From the NCBI RefSeq assembly GCF_014171475.1, contig NZ_CP048817.1, positions 3,162,001 through 3,226,000 on the forward strand: a stretch of DNA of 64,000 bases, written 5' to 3'. Origin of the DNA: Sphingomonas sp. So64.6b (GTDB taxonomy: Bacteria > Pseudomonadota > Alphaproteobacteria > Sphingomonadales > Sphingomonadaceae). Below, piece by piece: positions 17,945-26,619 of this stretch. Every line of letters begins with the position of its first letter. Within the stretch, counting starts at the first letter, position 1. The translations under genes and the position numbers were made by a program. A model generated the notes under the pieces. The model saw nothing but the letters and a program-made list of their open reading frames with translations, had not been told where the DNA came from and searched no databases.

Positions 17945-19762
17945 TCAGGCTTCGATCAGCACTGCCTCCCCCGCTTCCCCGATAATGCCGGCCCCAATCA
18001 CACCCGACTGCCGGTCGAACAGCCGCCGGTAGATTCCGTGCGGATTGGCCAGCAGCGCCTCATGGTCGCCATCTTCGACGATCCGCCCCTGGTCGAACAC
18101 CAGGATGCGGTCGAGCGTCCGCACCGTCGACAAGCGATGCGCAATGACGATCGCGGTGCGCCCGCGCATCAGCCGTTCCATCGCTTGCTGGATCAAGCCT
18201 TCCGATTCCGAATCCAGGCTCGATGTCGCCTCGTCGAGGATCAGGATCGGTGCATCGGCCAGAAAGGCGCGGGCAAGCGCGACGCGCTGCCGCTCGCCGC
18301 CCGACAGCTTCACACCGCGCTCGCCGACCAAAGTCGCATAACCACGCGGCAGCCGCGCGATGAACGCATCGGCATTGGCGAGTTGCGCGGCGCGCTCGAT
18401 CTCGGCCTGCGTTGCGCCGGGCCGGGCATAGGCGATATTCTCCGCCAGGCTGCGGTGGAACAGGATCGGTTCCTGCTGCACGATCGCGATCTGCGCGCGC
18501 AACGAACGCTGCGTCACGTCGCGCACATCCTGCCCGTCGACCAGCACGCGGCCGCCGGTCACATCGTGCAACCGCTGGATCAGCTTGACGAAGCTGGTCT
18601 TGCCCGATCCCGAATGACCGACCAGCCCGACCCGTTCGCCGGTGCGGATCGTCACCGACAGATCGTTGTAGAGCGGCGTTTCATGCCCGCCATAACGGAA
18701 GGTGACATGGTCGAACCGGACCTCGCCCGCGGCGATTTCGATCGGCCGCGCGTCCGCCCCATCCTCAATGCCGAGCGGTTCGCCATGCAGGTCGACCAGT
18801 TCCTCCAGCTCATTCACCGCGCGCTGCAACTGATGCACATAATGGCCGATATCGACCAGATAGCCGTGCAGGATGAAATAACTGGTCAGCACATAGGTGA
18901 TGTCGCCCGGCGTCGCCTGCCCCCGCGACCACAGCCACAGCGCGCTGCCGACCAGCGCGGTACGCACGATCCACAACAGGCCGATCTGCGCCGTGCCCGA
19001 CCAGGTGCTGCGCACCCAGGTCCGGGTCGTGCGGCGCTGCCATTTGGTCACGACGCGCGCGAGCCGCGCTTCCTCGCGCGCCTCCGCGCCGAACGACTTG
19101 ACCACTGCGTTGCCGCCGACCGCGTCGGACAATAGCCCGCCGATCCGCGTGTCCCAGCCATTGGACAACGACGCGGCCGGCGCGACCCAGCGCGTCGCCA
19201 GGGCCAGCGTCAGCACGACATAGATCACCGCGCCCACGCCCATCACCAGCCCAAGCAACGGCCAGTGCCAGCCGAGCAGCAGCATGGTGCCGGTCAGCAC
19301 CACGAAACAGGGCAGCAGCGCGAGCAACAACACATCGTCGAGCGTGTCGAGCGCCCACATGCCGCGCGAAATCTTGCGCACGGTGGACCCTGCGAAACCA
19401 TTGGCGTGCCAGTCGGAGGAGAAACGCTGCACCCGGGCGAACGCGTCCTCGGCGACATCGCCCATCAGCCGCAGCGTGAACGGCACGACGTTCATCCAGG
19501 CGAGATGGCGCAGCCCAAGCATCGCCAGGCCAAGCGCGGCCATCGCCGCGAACAGCCACAGCGCCTCGCCGCGCGCACCGGTCGCGAGCGCGTCGACCAG
19601 CTTGCCGGCGGACATCGGCACGAAGATCTCGGTCGCCGTGGCTGCCGAGATGGCAAGGCCGATCAACAGCGCCCGGCCACGCTGCCGCGCCCAGTGCGCG
19701 AACGTGAAGGAAAGCACGGCACCGATCACGCCGGCGCGGCTCTTGTTGCGAACATGAGTCAT
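17945..19762 (-). CDS. ABC exporter, fused permease and ATPase (half-transporter)
   Basis: 605 aa. The N-terminal ~330 residues carry six hydrophobic helices (e.g. RALLIGLAISAATATEIFVPMSAGKLVDAL, LLALLPCFVVLTGTMLLLGWHWPLLGLVMGVGAVIYVVLTLAL). The ATPase has Walker A GLVGHSGSGKTSF, Q-loop IVQQEPILFH, signature LSGGERQRVALARA, Walker B ILILDEATSSLDSES and switch His in VIAHRLSTV. It works as a homodimer (or with an unseen partner), probably moving lipids, drugs or peptides out of the cytoplasm. No substrate-specific neighbour. The start has no strong ribosome site. Confidence 0.88.
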   Translation of the reverse strand: MTHVRNKSRAGVIGAVLSFTFAHWARQRGRALLIGLAISAATATEIFVPMSAGKLVDALATGARGEALWLFAAMAALGLAMLGLRHLAWMNVVPFTLRLMGDVAEDAFARVQRFSSDWHANGFAGSTVRKISRGMWALDTLDDVLLLALLPCFVVLTGTMLLLGWHWPLLGLVMGVGAVIYVVLTLALATRWVAPAASLSNGWDTRIGGLLSDAVGGNAVVKSFGAEAREEARLARVVTKWQRRTTRTWVRSTWSGTAQIGLLWIVRTALVGSALWLWSRGQATPGDITYVLTSYFILHGYLVDIGHYVHQLQRAVNELEELVDLHGEPLGIEDGADARPIEIAAGEVRFDHVTFRYGGHETPLYNDLSVTIRTGERVGLVGHSGSGKTSFVKLIQRLHDVTGGRVLVDGQDVRDVTQRSLRAQIAIVQQEPILFHRSLAENIAYARPGATQAEIERAAQLANADAFIARLPRGYATLVGERGVKLSGGERQRVALARAFLADAPILILDEATSSLDSESEGLIQQAMERLMRGRTAIVIAHRLSTVRTLDRILVFDQGRIVEDGDHEALLANPHGIYRRLFDRQSGVIGAGIIGEAGEAVLIEA

Positions 19763-20033
19763 GGATTCGTGACACGGCGCAGGGGACGCGCCGGCTCCTA
19801 TAGCAATGTCGAGAAAAGTGTCGCGGAAAGACGCCCGATCGGGGCGGCCTCAGGACCTAATGGCGGTGTTTGCCAAGGCCCGTTGCGGCGGGGAGGGGGC
19901 GGTACGCGGTCGATGTCATCATCACTGGCCCTCCTTCTTCTCGGTGCCGGAACGTCGCCGCATGTATCAGCAAAGCGGGAACTCGACAATATCCGGCTTG
20001 TGATCATTGGCCCTCGAATCGGGTCGCGCGCGG

Positions 20034-21368
20034 TCAGACCCCGGTCGCATCACCGTCACGGCCTTCGCGAACCCCGGCGACCAGAACGTCGAGCGACGCG
20101 GCCGCACTGCGCAAGCCGATGGTCGTATAAGGGTTGAGGAATTGCCGACCCCACAAAAACGCGCGATCGACCGCGCCCATCCCGGCCTCATCACAAACAG
20201 CGTGCCATTTGTCGCCGATCACGCGGACTTGTGCCGCGATCAGCGCGGTCGCCGCCGCTTCATCGAGGTGGAAATGCGGCGCCGCGGCCAGCGCCGTTTC
20301 GATCCGGCTGGACCGGTCGTCGCCGACGATCAGCATCGCCTGCGTCGCTTCCTGGCCCGCGCGGCCCTGTGGACAAATGTCATAGGCCGGCGTCAGCGTC
20401 AGCGCCGCGCCGTCCCAGAAAGCGGCATGGTTGCGCGCATGGTCGTCGGTGTTGCCGGCCAATATGTTGAAAGTGATTCGCCCGAACAATTCGCGCAATG
20501 TCTTGCCGGGATCGGCGAAGCGGTGGCGCACAATCTCCGCCAGATCCTCATAGCTGGCATAGCGTGCCATCATCTCGTCAAGACCAAGCATGGTCAGCGC
20601 GGAGACCATCGCGCGACGGGTCCATTGGTCATCGCCGGCTGCGATCCGGTCGAAACGGTCGATCAGCAACACATCGCGCCCCGACACATGCTCAAGCGTG
20701 ACGCCCGCGACATTCAGCCCCGCCAGCGCCGCCAGCCGCATGGCGACATATTCCGCCCGAACGACGCTATAGACGTCGCCGGTCGAGGAGAATTTGGCGA
20801 CGAATTTCCGCTGACCGGCGGTGACCAGCGCCTTTGGCCGGGCCCCGCCGATCGAGCTGCCATGGTGCAATGCCTGGTCCAGTTCGGCCGAGAGCGGCAG
20901 ATTCTGTTCGACCCGCGCCGCCGATGCCATCAATTGATCAAGTGTCGCGGTGGTCGCACGCGGCGCATAGATTTCGGCTGAGCGCTGGAAATCGATCGCG
21001 CCGATCCGATCTGACCCGGATTCGAGCAGAAAAACCAGCTCGTCGAGCCGCACATCGTTCAACGCATCGCCCTTCACGCCAAAGGCGCGGTTGAGAATGA
21101 CCCGGCGTCCCCAGGCATCGGGCGCGGCATCGCGGATCGCACTCGGGATGGTCATCCCTGCGGGCAGCGGCAGCAACCCGGATCGCAGCGGCAGTTCAGG
21201 TTCGTAAAGCGGCTGGGCATCGGCGCGCGCCAGATAGCTGCGACCATAGGCAAACCGCACCATATCGTCGCGCGCGATCAGCCGACCCGCGACCACCGGC
21301 GCCGTCGCACCGGCAAGCCAGGTCCATACGAACGCCTCGGTCGGATGGGGCAAGTCAGAAGTCATCAT
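20034..21368 (-). CDS. hipA: HipA-family serine/threonine kinase toxin
   Basis: 444 aa. The N-terminal DUF4131-like HipA_N segment (VAGRLIARDDMVRFAYGRSYLARADAQPLYEPELPL) leads to the kinase-like domain with the conserved GSSIGGARPKAL loop, KFVAKFSS (ATP-binding Lys), the catalytic NILAGNTDDHARNHAAFW (HRD-equivalent NTDDHxRN) and LTPAYDICP (metal-binding D in place of DFG). In the best-studied member HipA phosphorylates glutamyl-tRNA synthetase and induces persistence. It overlaps the upstream hipB by 14 nt, as is usual for such pairs, and HipB should neutralise it and repress the operon. Confidence 0.88.
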   Translation of the reverse strand: MMTSDLPHPTEAFVWTWLAGATAPVVAGRLIARDDMVRFAYGRSYLARADAQPLYEPELPLRSGLLPLPAGMTIPSAIRDAAPDAWGRRVILNRAFGVKGDALNDVRLDELVFLLESGSDRIGAIDFQRSAEIYAPRATTATLDQLMASAARVEQNLPLSAELDQALHHGSSIGGARPKALVTAGQRKFVAKFSSTGDVYSVVRAEYVAMRLAALAGLNVAGVTLEHVSGRDVLLIDRFDRIAAGDDQWTRRAMVSALTMLGLDEMMARYASYEDLAEIVRHRFADPGKTLRELFGRITFNILAGNTDDHARNHAAFWDGAALTLTPAYDICPQGRAGQEATQAMLIVGDDRSSRIETALAAAPHFHLDEAAATALIAAQVRVIGDKWHAVCDEAGMGAVDRAFLWGRQFLNPYTTIGLRSAAASLDVLVAGVREGRDGDATGV

Positions 21369-21708
21369 CTACCGTATCGGCAGGCTCGCGAACATATTTC
21401 GGCAGCAGAGCCAACCGATCGGCGGTGCGATCGGACAGGGTCGTGAGCTGCTTCAGATCGGATTCGAACAACGCGACGCCGACGATCGCGGCAGCCTCGA
21501 ACACGACGCCGATCTCGACCTTGGGATCACCCCGTTCAAGCCGTTGCAGCGTCCCGCGCGAGATGCCGACCCGTTCGGCCAACACTTGCGCGGTCATGCG
21601 ACGGCGCTTGCGGCCCAGCGCAATAAGCTTGCCCAGCACGATAACCGCCTCGCGGGTGTAACGGCCATAAACATGTTTCGAGGTCGCGGGCATCTTTGTC
21701 CAATCCAT
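21355..21708 (-). CDS. hipB: HipB-like XRE-family antitoxin
   Basis: 117 aa. An XRE helix-turn-helix spans about residues 25-80: LGKLIALGRKRRRMTAQVLAERVGISRGTLQRLERGDPKVEIGVVFEAAAIVGV. The N-terminus is unusually extended (TSKHVYGRYTREA) relative to short HipB proteins. The C-terminus (RTADRLALLPKYVREPADTVDDDF) is acidic and could reach into HipA. The first gene of the hipBA operon; palindromes upstream of its start are probably its operator. Confidence 0.85.
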   Translation of the reverse strand: MDWTKMPATSKHVYGRYTREAVIVLGKLIALGRKRRRMTAQVLAERVGISRGTLQRLERGDPKVEIGVVFEAAAIVGVALFESDLKQLTTLSDRTADRLALLPKYVREPADTVDDDF

Positions 21709-21724
21709 CGATCATATGATGGCG

Positions 21725-21748
21725 ATATGGTCTATGGATAGACCATAT
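21725..21748. promoter_or_regulatory. Candidate HipB operator palindrome
   Basis: ATATGGTCTAT-GG-ATAGACCATAT is a perfect inverted repeat with 11-bp arms, 17 nt upstream of the hipB start. Half-sites recur nearby (GGTCTATCGATCAC at about 21788-21801 and GATCCATGGAGAGATC at about 21818-21833), and ATCATATGAT lies just before hipB. HipB proteins repress their own operon by binding several such sites. Confidence 0.6.
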
Positions 21749-22008
21749 ACTTTTAGCGATACAAAACAACCCTGATGAATAAATGTTCGGTCTATCGATC
21801 ACATTGCCATTATATGATCCATGGAGAGATCATTGTCGGGCGAGCTGAGCGATGCCTGCGTGTTCGCGTTACCGGCGACCCGACCCACGCATCTCGGCGG
21901 GGGTGGGAAAGTCCGCCCATATTGATTGGATTGACCGATCTGATAGCCATTCTTGAAGGCTGACTCGGCAGGCCAAATCGCCAAGTTTCGCGCGAAATCG
22001 GACTTCCG

Positions 22009-22263
22009 CTAAGAGCGAGCCGTGCGAATAGCGGCGATTCCACTGGCGCCGTTTTCATAGTGGATCAAACCTGCCTCTTTGGTCTCGACCATCACACCCG
22101 CTGATAACGTGCCGCCGCCAAGCATCTCGACCGTCGGAACATCCCAGTCTTCATAGCCTTTGGCGAACCGGCGATTGTCGAAGTCGCAGACGATGACGCC
22201 GCTCATGCCGTCGGCAAGGACCTCGTCGCCAACCGCCATTTCTGCCCCGGTTGCGTATCTCAT
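22009..22263 (-). CDS. Small hypothetical protein
   Basis: 84 aa. The sequence is soluble and protein-like: MRYATGAEMAVGDEVLADGMSG, VIVCDFDNRRFAKGYEDWDVP, VEMLGGGTLSAGVMVETKEAGLIHYE. The regular beta-strand pattern suggests a compact beta-barrel (possibly an immunity-type or SH3-like domain), but no family is recognised. A GGGAAGAGACGGGG stretch precedes the ATG. Same strand as the next two small genes, though gaps of 170 and 66 nt do not force an operon. Confidence 0.55.
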   Translation of the reverse strand: MRYATGAEMAVGDEVLADGMSGVIVCDFDNRRFAKGYEDWDVPTVEMLGGGTLSAGVMVETKEAGLIHYENGASGIAAIRTARS

Positions 22264-22433
22264 CGGCTGCCCCGTCTCTTCCCATCATCGCTTGGCATCG
22301 TCCGCTTTGGGCTACGCCAGGTGATGGAGCTACGTCTGCAACGGGGCCGATTGCCGACCGGCGCTTTCGGCATCGACCCCGGCCGCCGGACGACCGAGAT
22401 CGATGGCCAGCTGCCGTTTAGATAATGGGTTCC

Positions 22434-22769
22434 TTACAAGGCTTCGATAGCGGCCATGCCATTAGCGGGAGTGGATTCCTGGGTGGGAGCAAAGTTTCCG
22501 CCCGGCTGGAGCAGCCTATGCACCACAACACTTGCCAAAGGACCATTTGCGAGCTGATCGGAAAGCGATGCAACTTGACGTGATGTTACAGCTATATATT
22601 CGCCCGCATGCCTACCGCTGATTAGCAGTAGCAGATACGCTTCTTCGCCCAGCAGAATACCGCCAAACCACGGCTCAGACACTCGGCGGGCAAGCATTGA
22701 AAGACCAAAGAAATCCTGATCTCCGTCGCCGCCATCGATCCTAAAAATCGCATTGATTTGCCCGCGCAT
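22434..22769 (-). CDS. Hypothetical protein
   Basis: 111 aa. An AAGG ribosome site lies 4 nt before the ATG. The protein carries NAIFRIDGGDGDQDFFGLSMLARRV, FGGILLGEEAYLLLLISGRHAGEYIAVTSRQVASLSDQLANGPLASVVVHRLLQPGG, which looks like a small alpha/beta domain. Family not recognised. It could be a partner of one of its neighbours. Confidence 0.45.
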   Translation of the reverse strand: MRGQINAIFRIDGGDGDQDFFGLSMLARRVSEPWFGGILLGEEAYLLLLISGRHAGEYIAVTSRQVASLSDQLANGPLASVVVHRLLQPGGNFAPTQESTPANGMAAIEAL

Positions 22770-22835
22770 TGCCTTTCATACACGGTCGGTCGAACGACTG
22801 CCACCGGGTCGGCTGCCGACCGCCGCAACCATTTG

Positions 22836-23303
22836 TCAGCGCAAGTCTTCCGGCAGCATCATCTGCGGCCGATTCAATAACAAGCTGTCCACAAATCTCC
22901 CATAGCCGGGATACAGATAGCTCCAGTATATTCGCCGCCCATCGCGAGATTGAATGAACCAGTAGCTGGTGGTGGTCTTTCCGGTGGAAACAATTTCGTC
23001 CCACCGGATGGTCGTGCGGCTGCGTCCAAGACTTGGCCCAAACAACCGAGACGGACCACTAACGTTCGTTGAGTTCCAGCTCACGTCATGCATGCCGGAA
23101 AGCGATGACCCCATAAAAATGATCAGCGCGATGCCCGGCAGGAGACAAATAAAGCCTGCCGCCAGCACACCAAAAAAGATCAAAGCGATACCGATCATGA
23201 CCATCGCAACGCCAAAAAATGTTATGACCGCCGCACTGATTTTGCCCGGAGTGATATTGCCGTCGGTCCCGAGTTCACTTTGCGGAGATCGATCATAATT
23301 CAT
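22836..23303 (-). CDS. DUF3592-like membrane protein
   Basis: About 155 aa from the ATG at 23303 (the frame continues to 23375, adding 24 residues with no clear role). Two close hydrophobic helices (ISAAVITFFGVAMVMIGIALIFFGVLAAGFICLLPGIALIIFMG) are followed by a soluble C-terminal domain with NSTNVSGPSRLFGPSLGRSRTTIRWDEIVSTGKTTTSYWFIQSRDGRRIYWSYLYPGYGRFVDSLLL, resembling the PH-like/DUF3592 domains of small bacterial membrane proteins. Function unknown. Confidence 0.55.
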   Translation of the reverse strand: MNYDRSPQSELGTDGNITPGKISAAVITFFGVAMVMIGIALIFFGVLAAGFICLLPGIALIIFMGSSLSGMHDVSWNSTNVSGPSRLFGPSLGRSRTTIRWDEIVSTGKTTTSYWFIQSRDGRRIYWSYLYPGYGRFVDSLLLNRPQMMLPEDLR

Positions 23304-23519
23304 CCGCGACCAGCAGGCAGTCACCAATCCAACCATGTCGGCGATCAACACTCCGCGCACGACGCTACTCCCCATCTTCAGGCGATGACCGCTTCAAATC
23401 GACAAGTCCGCTTCGGTCCTGGTTTAGACGTCCGAGGAATAGCCGCAACTGGTCTAAAGCAGATATTCCTATTGCACTCGACTATTGCGACGGACTTGAC
23501 CGTTCACCAATTGCGACCA

Positions 23520-24431
23520 TCAACTCCCCCGTATTCTCGCCAACGCAGCCACCAGCAACCCCGCTAGAATCAACCCCATCCCGACCAGATGATAGCCATG
23601 CAGCGGCTCGCCCAGCAGCAGCGCCGCGAGCAATGCGCCGAACAGCGGCATCAGGCTGATCGACTGCCCCGCCCGGCCCGCGCCGATCATCGCAACCGCG
23701 CGATTGTACAGGAAATAGGCGATCACCGAGGGCAGCACCGCGACATAGGCGAAGGCGGCAAAGATCTCCGGCCGCCAGCGGATCGCGGCGATCTCGCGCC
23801 ACTCGGTCGCGGCGAGCGGCAGCATGACCAGCGCGCCGATCAGGAAGGTGACCGCAAGGAAGCTCAGCGCATGCACGTCCGGGCGCAGCCGGAGCAGGCT
23901 GGTGTAAAACGCCCAGGCGAGCACCGCGCCCAGGATCAGCAAGTCGCCCGCACCGAAATGCAGGCCAAGGATCGTCACCGGATCGCCCCGGCACACCACC
24001 ACCGCAACGCCGAGCGTCGACAGCGCGATACCGCCCAGTTGTCGCACCGACGCGCGCTCGCGAAAGAAAGCGAAGTTGCAGGCCAGCACCAGCGCGGGGA
24101 TCGCCGCCTGGATCAGCAGCCCGTTGGTTGCGGTGGTCAGGCGCAGTCCCGAATAAAGCAATGCGTTGAACGCCGCGACGCCGACCAGGCCAAGCACCAG
24201 CACCGCCTGCCAGTGCCGCGCCAGCGCCGCCCGGTCCGCGCCGAGATGCCGCCAGGCGAGCGGCGCGACGATGCACAGAGCGCCGGTCCAGCGCACCAGC
24301 GCCAGCATGAAGGGCGGGATATCGAACCGCACCGCGCGCCCGACGATCGCGTTGCCGGCCCAGAACAGCATGACCAGCACGAGCATCAGATAGGCGCGCA
24401 GCACGGGCGATGGACGATCGTCGACAGGCAT
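23520..24431 (-). CDS. EamA/DMT-family transporter
   Basis: 303 aa with ten predicted hydrophobic helices and the duplicated EamA fold: MLVLVMLFWAGNAIVGRAVRFDIPPFMLALVRW at the start of repeat 1, and YVAVLPSVIAYFLYNRAVAMIGAGRAGQSISLMPLFGALLAALLLGEPLHGYHLVGMGLILAGLLV at the end of repeat 2. Such proteins are inner-membrane exporters of amino acids or other metabolites; the substrate cannot be read from sequence. It stands alone. Confidence 0.87.
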   Translation of the reverse strand: MPVDDRPSPVLRAYLMLVLVMLFWAGNAIVGRAVRFDIPPFMLALVRWTGALCIVAPLAWRHLGADRAALARHWQAVLVLGLVGVAAFNALLYSGLRLTTATNGLLIQAAIPALVLACNFAFFRERASVRQLGGIALSTLGVAVVVCRGDPVTILGLHFGAGDLLILGAVLAWAFYTSLLRLRPDVHALSFLAVTFLIGALVMLPLAATEWREIAAIRWRPEIFAAFAYVAVLPSVIAYFLYNRAVAMIGAGRAGQSISLMPLFGALLAALLLGEPLHGYHLVGMGLILAGLLVAALARIRGS

Positions 24432-24649
24432 TGACCACCGCTGACTCGAGGGCTTCGAGCAGCCGCGTTAGATCAAAGCGCCGATCGGATCAAAGTGCGG
24501 GTCAGGTCAGGGGCGGGTCAGGTCGGGGGCGGGCAGGACCACATTCCGCTCGCGTCATCCGTTTGAACGACGCCCGGCGCACAGCCATCAAATTGCCGCG
24601 AAGCCAGCGCTTGTGACGCGCGGGGGCGACTCGACGGAGTGCCGACGCG

Positions 24650-25447
24650 ATGCGCAAGAGCCTGCTGAACTGCCTGACTTTCCTGACCCTCACCACGATA
24701 GCAGGCGCCGCCTGGGCGCAGCCGCAGGACACCCCGCCGCCGGGCGCGCCCGCCGCAGCCCCACCCGGCATGGCCGGCGAGCGCCCGCATGGCCGGCTGT
24801 TCATCAGCCCGATGGGTGAGCCGTTCCGCGGCGACAAGCCGGTCGATCGCTGGTTCGACGGCGCCGATACCAACCATGACGGTGCACTCGACCGACAGGA
24901 ATTTTCGCGCGATGCAGCGCGCTTCTTTGCAGTGCTCGATCGCCAGCATGACGGTGAGATCGACCCCGACGATATCGACTATTACGAAACCACGATGGCC
25001 CCCGAAATCCGCGTGCGTGGCATGGCCGGCGGCGGCCGTCCGGGCGGCGGTGGCGGTGGCAAGCGGCGCGGCGGCGGTGGTGGTGGCCATGGCGGTGGCG
25101 GCGGCGGCCATCGCGGCGGCGGCATGGGCGGTAGTGGTGGTGGCGACTCTGCGGGCGGCGGCGACTCATCCAGCGGCGGCGGCGCGGCACGTATGACCGA
25201 AGGCAAACAGGGCGCCGCGGGCTTTAGCTATTTCGACTATCCCGAACCGGTCACCGTCGCCGATGCCAATTTCAACCGCGGCGTCGATCCCGGCGAATTC
25301 GAAAGCGCCGCGCAACACCGCTTCACGCTGCTCGACAAGAATGGCGACGGCAAAATCGAGAAGGACGAACTGCCCCGCATCGCGCCCGGCCCGGGCGGCG
25401 GACGGCGACACGGTGAGTCCGGCAGCGACGGACCGCCGGCGCAATAG
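24650..25447 (+). CDS. Exported EF-hand protein with Gly-rich linker
   Basis: 265 aa. Signal peptide (MRKSLLNCLTFLTLTTIAGAAWAQ). Two EF-hand pairs with canonical loop residues: DTNHDGALDRQEF (~73-84) and DRQHDGEIDPDD (~97-108), then ADANFNRGVDPGEF (~204-215) and DKNGDGKIEKDEL (~229-240). The pairs are separated by ~50 residues made of Gly with a few Lys/Arg/His (about residues 127-180), likely flexible and perhaps variable by slippage. Periplasmic calcium binding is the expected role; no partner gene is nearby. Confidence 0.85.
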   Translation: MRKSLLNCLTFLTLTTIAGAAWAQPQDTPPPGAPAAAPPGMAGERPHGRLFISPMGEPFRGDKPVDRWFDGADTNHDGALDRQEFSRDAARFFAVLDRQHDGEIDPDDIDYYETTMAPEIRVRGMAGGGRPGGGGGGKRRGGGGGGHGGGGGGHRGGGMGGSGGGDSAGGGDSSSGGGAARMTEGKQGAAGFSYFDYPEPVTVADANFNRGVDPGEFESAAQHRFTLLDKNGDGKIEKDELPRIAPGPGGGRRHGESGSDGPPAQ

Positions 25448-25481
25448 GCGCGAACTTCGTACGGGCGAACCATCCTCCCCA

Positions 25482-25571
25482 CCGTTCGGGCTGAGCCTGT
25501 CGAAGCCCCTATCTCCACAAGGTATATCCTTCGTGGAGAGCGGGCCCTTCGACAAGCCCAGGGCGAACGGC
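25482..25571. repeat. Sphingomonad palindromic intergenic repeat, copy 2
   Basis: CCGTTCGGGCTGAGCCTGTC...GACAAGCCCAGGGCGAACGG, the same outer arms as 2121-2198 with a different inner stem (a CTCCACAAGG ... CCTTCGTGGAG hairpin). It sits between the convergent EF-hand and lactamase genes and could serve as a bidirectional terminator. Confidence 0.8.
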
Positions 25572-25601
25572 GGGCGTGGATCAATGGCGCCCGAAATTGC
25601 C

Positions 25602-26519
25602 CTAACGCACCCCCTCCTTCGCAATCCGCGCGTTGAGCAGCGTTTCGAATTTCGTCGCGACCGTTCGGCATGCGCCACGGTCGATGAACGGGTTGGGCAC
25701 CGGCCGTTTGCGCAACGCGGTGAATTTCTCGTCGCCGCCGGACTGGCTAGGGTGTGCGCTGAACAGGATGTCGCAGGGCAGCTTCCGCATCACGGCAAAG
25801 CTCCGGCGGAATCCCGCAATGACGAAAGCATGCGCCGGATCGGTGTAACGATAATCATCCGCCGATGCCGGATTCAGGCTCGATCCGAACACCATGTTCA
25901 GGCATTTGCGACGCTCGCACGACCGCCAGGTCCAGCTCATGCTGCCCGCGGTATGACCGGGCGTGGCAATGGCGGTGATCACCGTGTTGCCCAGCGTCAG
26001 CTTCTCGCCATCGGCCACCGCGCGGACTCGCGTCACGCCGGGGAAATCCACCACCAGCCCGAATTGCGGATCGTCCGGGCCGATCGTGCCGCGGCGCAAC
26101 GCCGCCGCCGCGGCGACGCTCGCCACCACCGTTGCGCCACTGTCGCGCGCCAGTGCGGCGAGACCACCGGCATGGTCGAAATGCGGTTCGGTGCTGAGGA
26201 TATATTTGACGTCCTTCACCCGGAAACCGAGCCGGCGGATATTCGCCTCGACCGCTGCGACCCCCTGCGGCACCCCCGCGTCGATCAGCACAAGCCCGGC
26301 GCTGGTGCGGATCAGCGCCACGTTAAGGTCGGCAAAGCCCACAAGATAACTATTGCCGTATATGCGCGTCGGGACCTGCGGGCCGAGCCAGCGCTTGGCA
26401 GATTCAGGCGCGATTGGCCGGGTCAGCGGATCGTCGCCATGCGCGCTTCCTACACCTGCCAGCAGCATTATCGCACCAGCCACACTGGCCGCACTCGCCA
26501 TCACCCTCAACTTCATCAT
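25602..26519 (-). CDS. Subclass B3 metallo-beta-lactamase, B3-E type (first zinc His replaced by Glu)
   Basis: 305 aa. Signal peptide (MMKLRVMASAASVAGAIMLLAGVGSAHG). The metallo-hydrolase fold is clear: SYLVGFADLNVALIRTSAGLVLIDAG, the zinc motif ILSTEPHFDHAGG, ATPGHTAGSMSW and LFSAHPSQSGGDEK. Against B3 numbering H116-x-H118-x-D120-H121, the sequence reads Glu111, His113, Asp115, His116, so the first zinc ligand is Glu instead of His. His189 and His256 fit H196 and H263, and a Ser (SSLNP) sits at the B3-typical 221 position. Known B3-E enzymes have exactly this substitution. Expected role: periplasmic hydrolysis of beta-lactams, activity to be measured. Divergent from an AmpR-like gene. Confidence 0.88.
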   Translation of the reverse strand: MMKLRVMASAASVAGAIMLLAGVGSAHGDDPLTRPIAPESAKRWLGPQVPTRIYGNSYLVGFADLNVALIRTSAGLVLIDAGVPQGVAAVEANIRRLGFRVKDVKYILSTEPHFDHAGGLAALARDSGATVVASVAAAAALRRGTIGPDDPQFGLVVDFPGVTRVRAVADGEKLTLGNTVITAIATPGHTAGSMSWTWRSCERRKCLNMVFGSSLNPASADDYRYTDPAHAFVIAGFRRSFAVMRKLPCDILFSAHPSQSGGDEKFTALRKRPVPNPFIDRGACRTVATKFETLLNARIAKEGVR

Positions 26520-26593
26520 CCATCCTCCAATCAGGTCGCGATGGAGAATGACCGCCCAGCCCGCGCTTCACAAAGCATCTTCTCTGGACTTGG

Positions 26594-26612
26594 CCATGAA
26601 TTGAATTCATGG
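26594..26612. promoter_or_regulatory. 19-bp palindrome, candidate LysR/AmpR operator
   Basis: CCATGAATT-G-AATTCATGG is a perfect inverted repeat with 9-bp arms that ends 8 bases before the regulator ATG and lies 74 bases from the lactamase start. It fits the T-N11-A scheme for LysR-type sites. Its position within the divergent intergenic region is what one expects for an autoregulated AmpR-type switch. Confidence 0.55.
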
Positions 26613-26619
26613 ATCAGGC

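Noticed and set aside
21810..22058. 82-codon minus-strand frame
   Set aside because: Basic low-complexity sequence overlapping a likely real gene and the hip control region; no ribosome site.
24982..25206. Pro-rich minus-strand frame and Gly repeats as a possible repeat array
   Set aside because: It is the complement of the Gly-rich linker of the EF-hand protein.
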